A stretch of 64,000 bases of DNA from Planctomycetota bacterium (GTDB lineage: Bacteria > Planctomycetota > UBA1135 > GCA-002686595), in the NCBI GenBank assembly GCA_009691855.1, contig SIAI01000008.1:62001-126000 (forward strand). Reading direction: 5' to 3'. The notes under the pieces were generated by a model. The model ran no database searches, had not been told where the DNA came from, and was given only the letters and a program-made list of their open reading frames with translations. The position numbers and the translations under genes are program-made. The first letter of the stretch is position 1. Each line of letters starts with the position of its first letter. Positions 63,901-64,000 of the stretch are shown piece after piece.

Positions 63901-64000
63901 TTTACGGGGGGACTCGTCTCGGACCCGTTCAACGCGTCCAAGTTCGATGTCTACGGAGACGCCCAACTTCCCAACGCCAACCCATTCACCCCTACGACCC
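60973..64000 (+). CDS. Large lipoprotein with Ig-like domain, 5' part
   Basis: The frame is open from the ATG at 60973 to the end of the window (1009 residues seen), so it is missing from lists of closed frames. The N-terminus is a lipoprotein signal: a basic start, a hydrophobic stretch ALVVACLATAC and candidate lipid-bearing Cys28 or Cys33, followed by a Gly/Ser-rich linker. A segment with QILLRFSEPMDPATLSPF resembles the Big_5/SbsA-type Ig-like domain. The remainder is beta-rich and Asn/Pro/Gly-rich, with repeated phrases about boundaries and values. I recognise no enzyme motif. It is probably a surface or periplasmic protein. Confidence 0.85.
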   Translation, partial: MQVSPFARIGRSSPFTRAAHAGALVVACLATACGGASGSGGQSGNPGDEALKPGGGTFFVDENHSGGGSKVHLAEVRWGRMVDIHEIDNSGRRVELPVFTDFVIEPTVATNGTSYVLDRNPVTQRERLTIKAKKRNLGVGETSDPFDDLLAAAVDALPTVLARSDTAFPPFTVVARNSCMVLRIDDCLEDDLAAQQNLPSTVKVLTGYPPTTPFSARIVFDSNHGAVVGGNFHSTRVLIDMTTSEAEANALPVAQDVNPIGLPESLSSSDTTNTAVRIPTRTDLGTGQVAVLTNLSGAPLDAENNGPIDLGSLTVDVVRAVRSGNSLDSDFLMSNGFLKDETPPSVLGAWPVTLTDSGADPAGDAGLDFLVDLSFTTTCLNAPAVGDVVTVGDAFLQVTQAAALAGSDVSALKVRSVAFLGNPLTLLGSGLLQTPFLSSLPLSGCWVGFLPEATTFPSTGVSTTAQILLRFSEPMDPATLSPFRQFLVVDGPTSSAQISSNLVVGEVLANNDLTLFSFNPGSPLRHDQNSAESYHVFLDDGATDNRGPKDLAGNDLLHALPKVGFTLDPLEATQHNRAVVLKLDSFDEYAPNGGGPDTFSDLRGQFFFNGERGSIFPRPVSLTGYPADRTNLVPANMFALGTGVFTPLNPLGAKLQTVWRYCDVGWNVRDETKYNLDVVGLSWSPIGGLVFSDFYEQFEIRLGHSRFLPDELPDANGLPALPNSGLPAAPATFANNYLGGTNPAVVHNRALGYTVNPATLFNSTTGTPMIPFPLNRGLSPDVTYTWRDTSILTKGADGETGADSGIPLGIERGPPSLGLNIDNSARIALGGNVPSFGLALLIELRCYPADRGLGLNRFDVSIANTLSATPNFRVYSAGGINTSGNPVIVLPDSELVPAGGFNPGSTPPGRRTALPADNVFYIGQLDTVVRVSRVHTAWLDAGLGIAPEWKVPVLEPSTAGQPSGTDVLLDFRSATGFTGGLVSDPFNASKFDVYGDAQLPNANPFTPTT

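Overview
The window is a contiguous piece of a GC-rich bacterial chromosome carrying the core transcription/translation locus (tuf end, rpoBC, str, S10, spc and alpha clusters), followed by DNA replication/recombination genes, a type IV pilus/type II secretion-like locus and nucleotide metabolism. Several traits suggest a Planctomycetota-like organism: an extra, divergent EF-G of the kind shared by spirochaetes, planctomycetes and deltaproteobacteria; a secreted protein and a large Ig-like lipoprotein of a style I associate with deep-branching planctomycetes; many starts without a clear Shine-Dalgarno sequence; and a streptomycin-resistance residue in S12. This assignment is inference; no rRNA gene is present to confirm it.

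Layout. 1-13372: tuf (3' part), rpmG, secE, nusG, rplKAJL, rpoBC, rpsL, rpsG, all on +. 13604-17426: a break in the usual str operon, with a secreted protein of unknown function, a small Tsr3-like protein and an EF-G paralogue. 17480-19130 (-): a decayed beta-propeller gene with several frameshifts. 19453-34033 (+): a clear promoter, then rpsJ to rplQ in the classical S10-spc-alpha order, including secY, adk, infA, rpsD and rpoA. 34112-38645 (-): dnaE and an N-acylornithine carbamoyltransferase, separated from rplQ by a 19-bp inverted repeat.

38882-43579 (+): tRNA-Arg(ACG) next to tadA, whose product modifies that tRNA; two tRNA-Ser genes; the small SRP RNA; then dnaX-ybaB-recR-truA. 43845-44641: an EIIA(Ntr)-like protein and HPr. 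44907-50103: pilM, pilN, a PilO/PilP-like fusion and a secretin. 50462-54926: an RNase E/G with a long basic N-terminal tail, then rplU-rpmA-obg. 55041-57447: a PilT-like ATPase and a GspC-like PDZ protein, which probably work with the pilM-Q set as a hybrid pilus/secretion machine. 57480-60705: coaX, a shortened MnmE-like GTPase and a PyrB fused to the zinc domain of PyrI. 60973 to the end: the start of a large lipoprotein.

Genes are tightly packed, often with ATGA or GTGA overlaps. Recognisable promoters have TTGAC-like -35 boxes and TAGAAT/TACACT-like -10 boxes.
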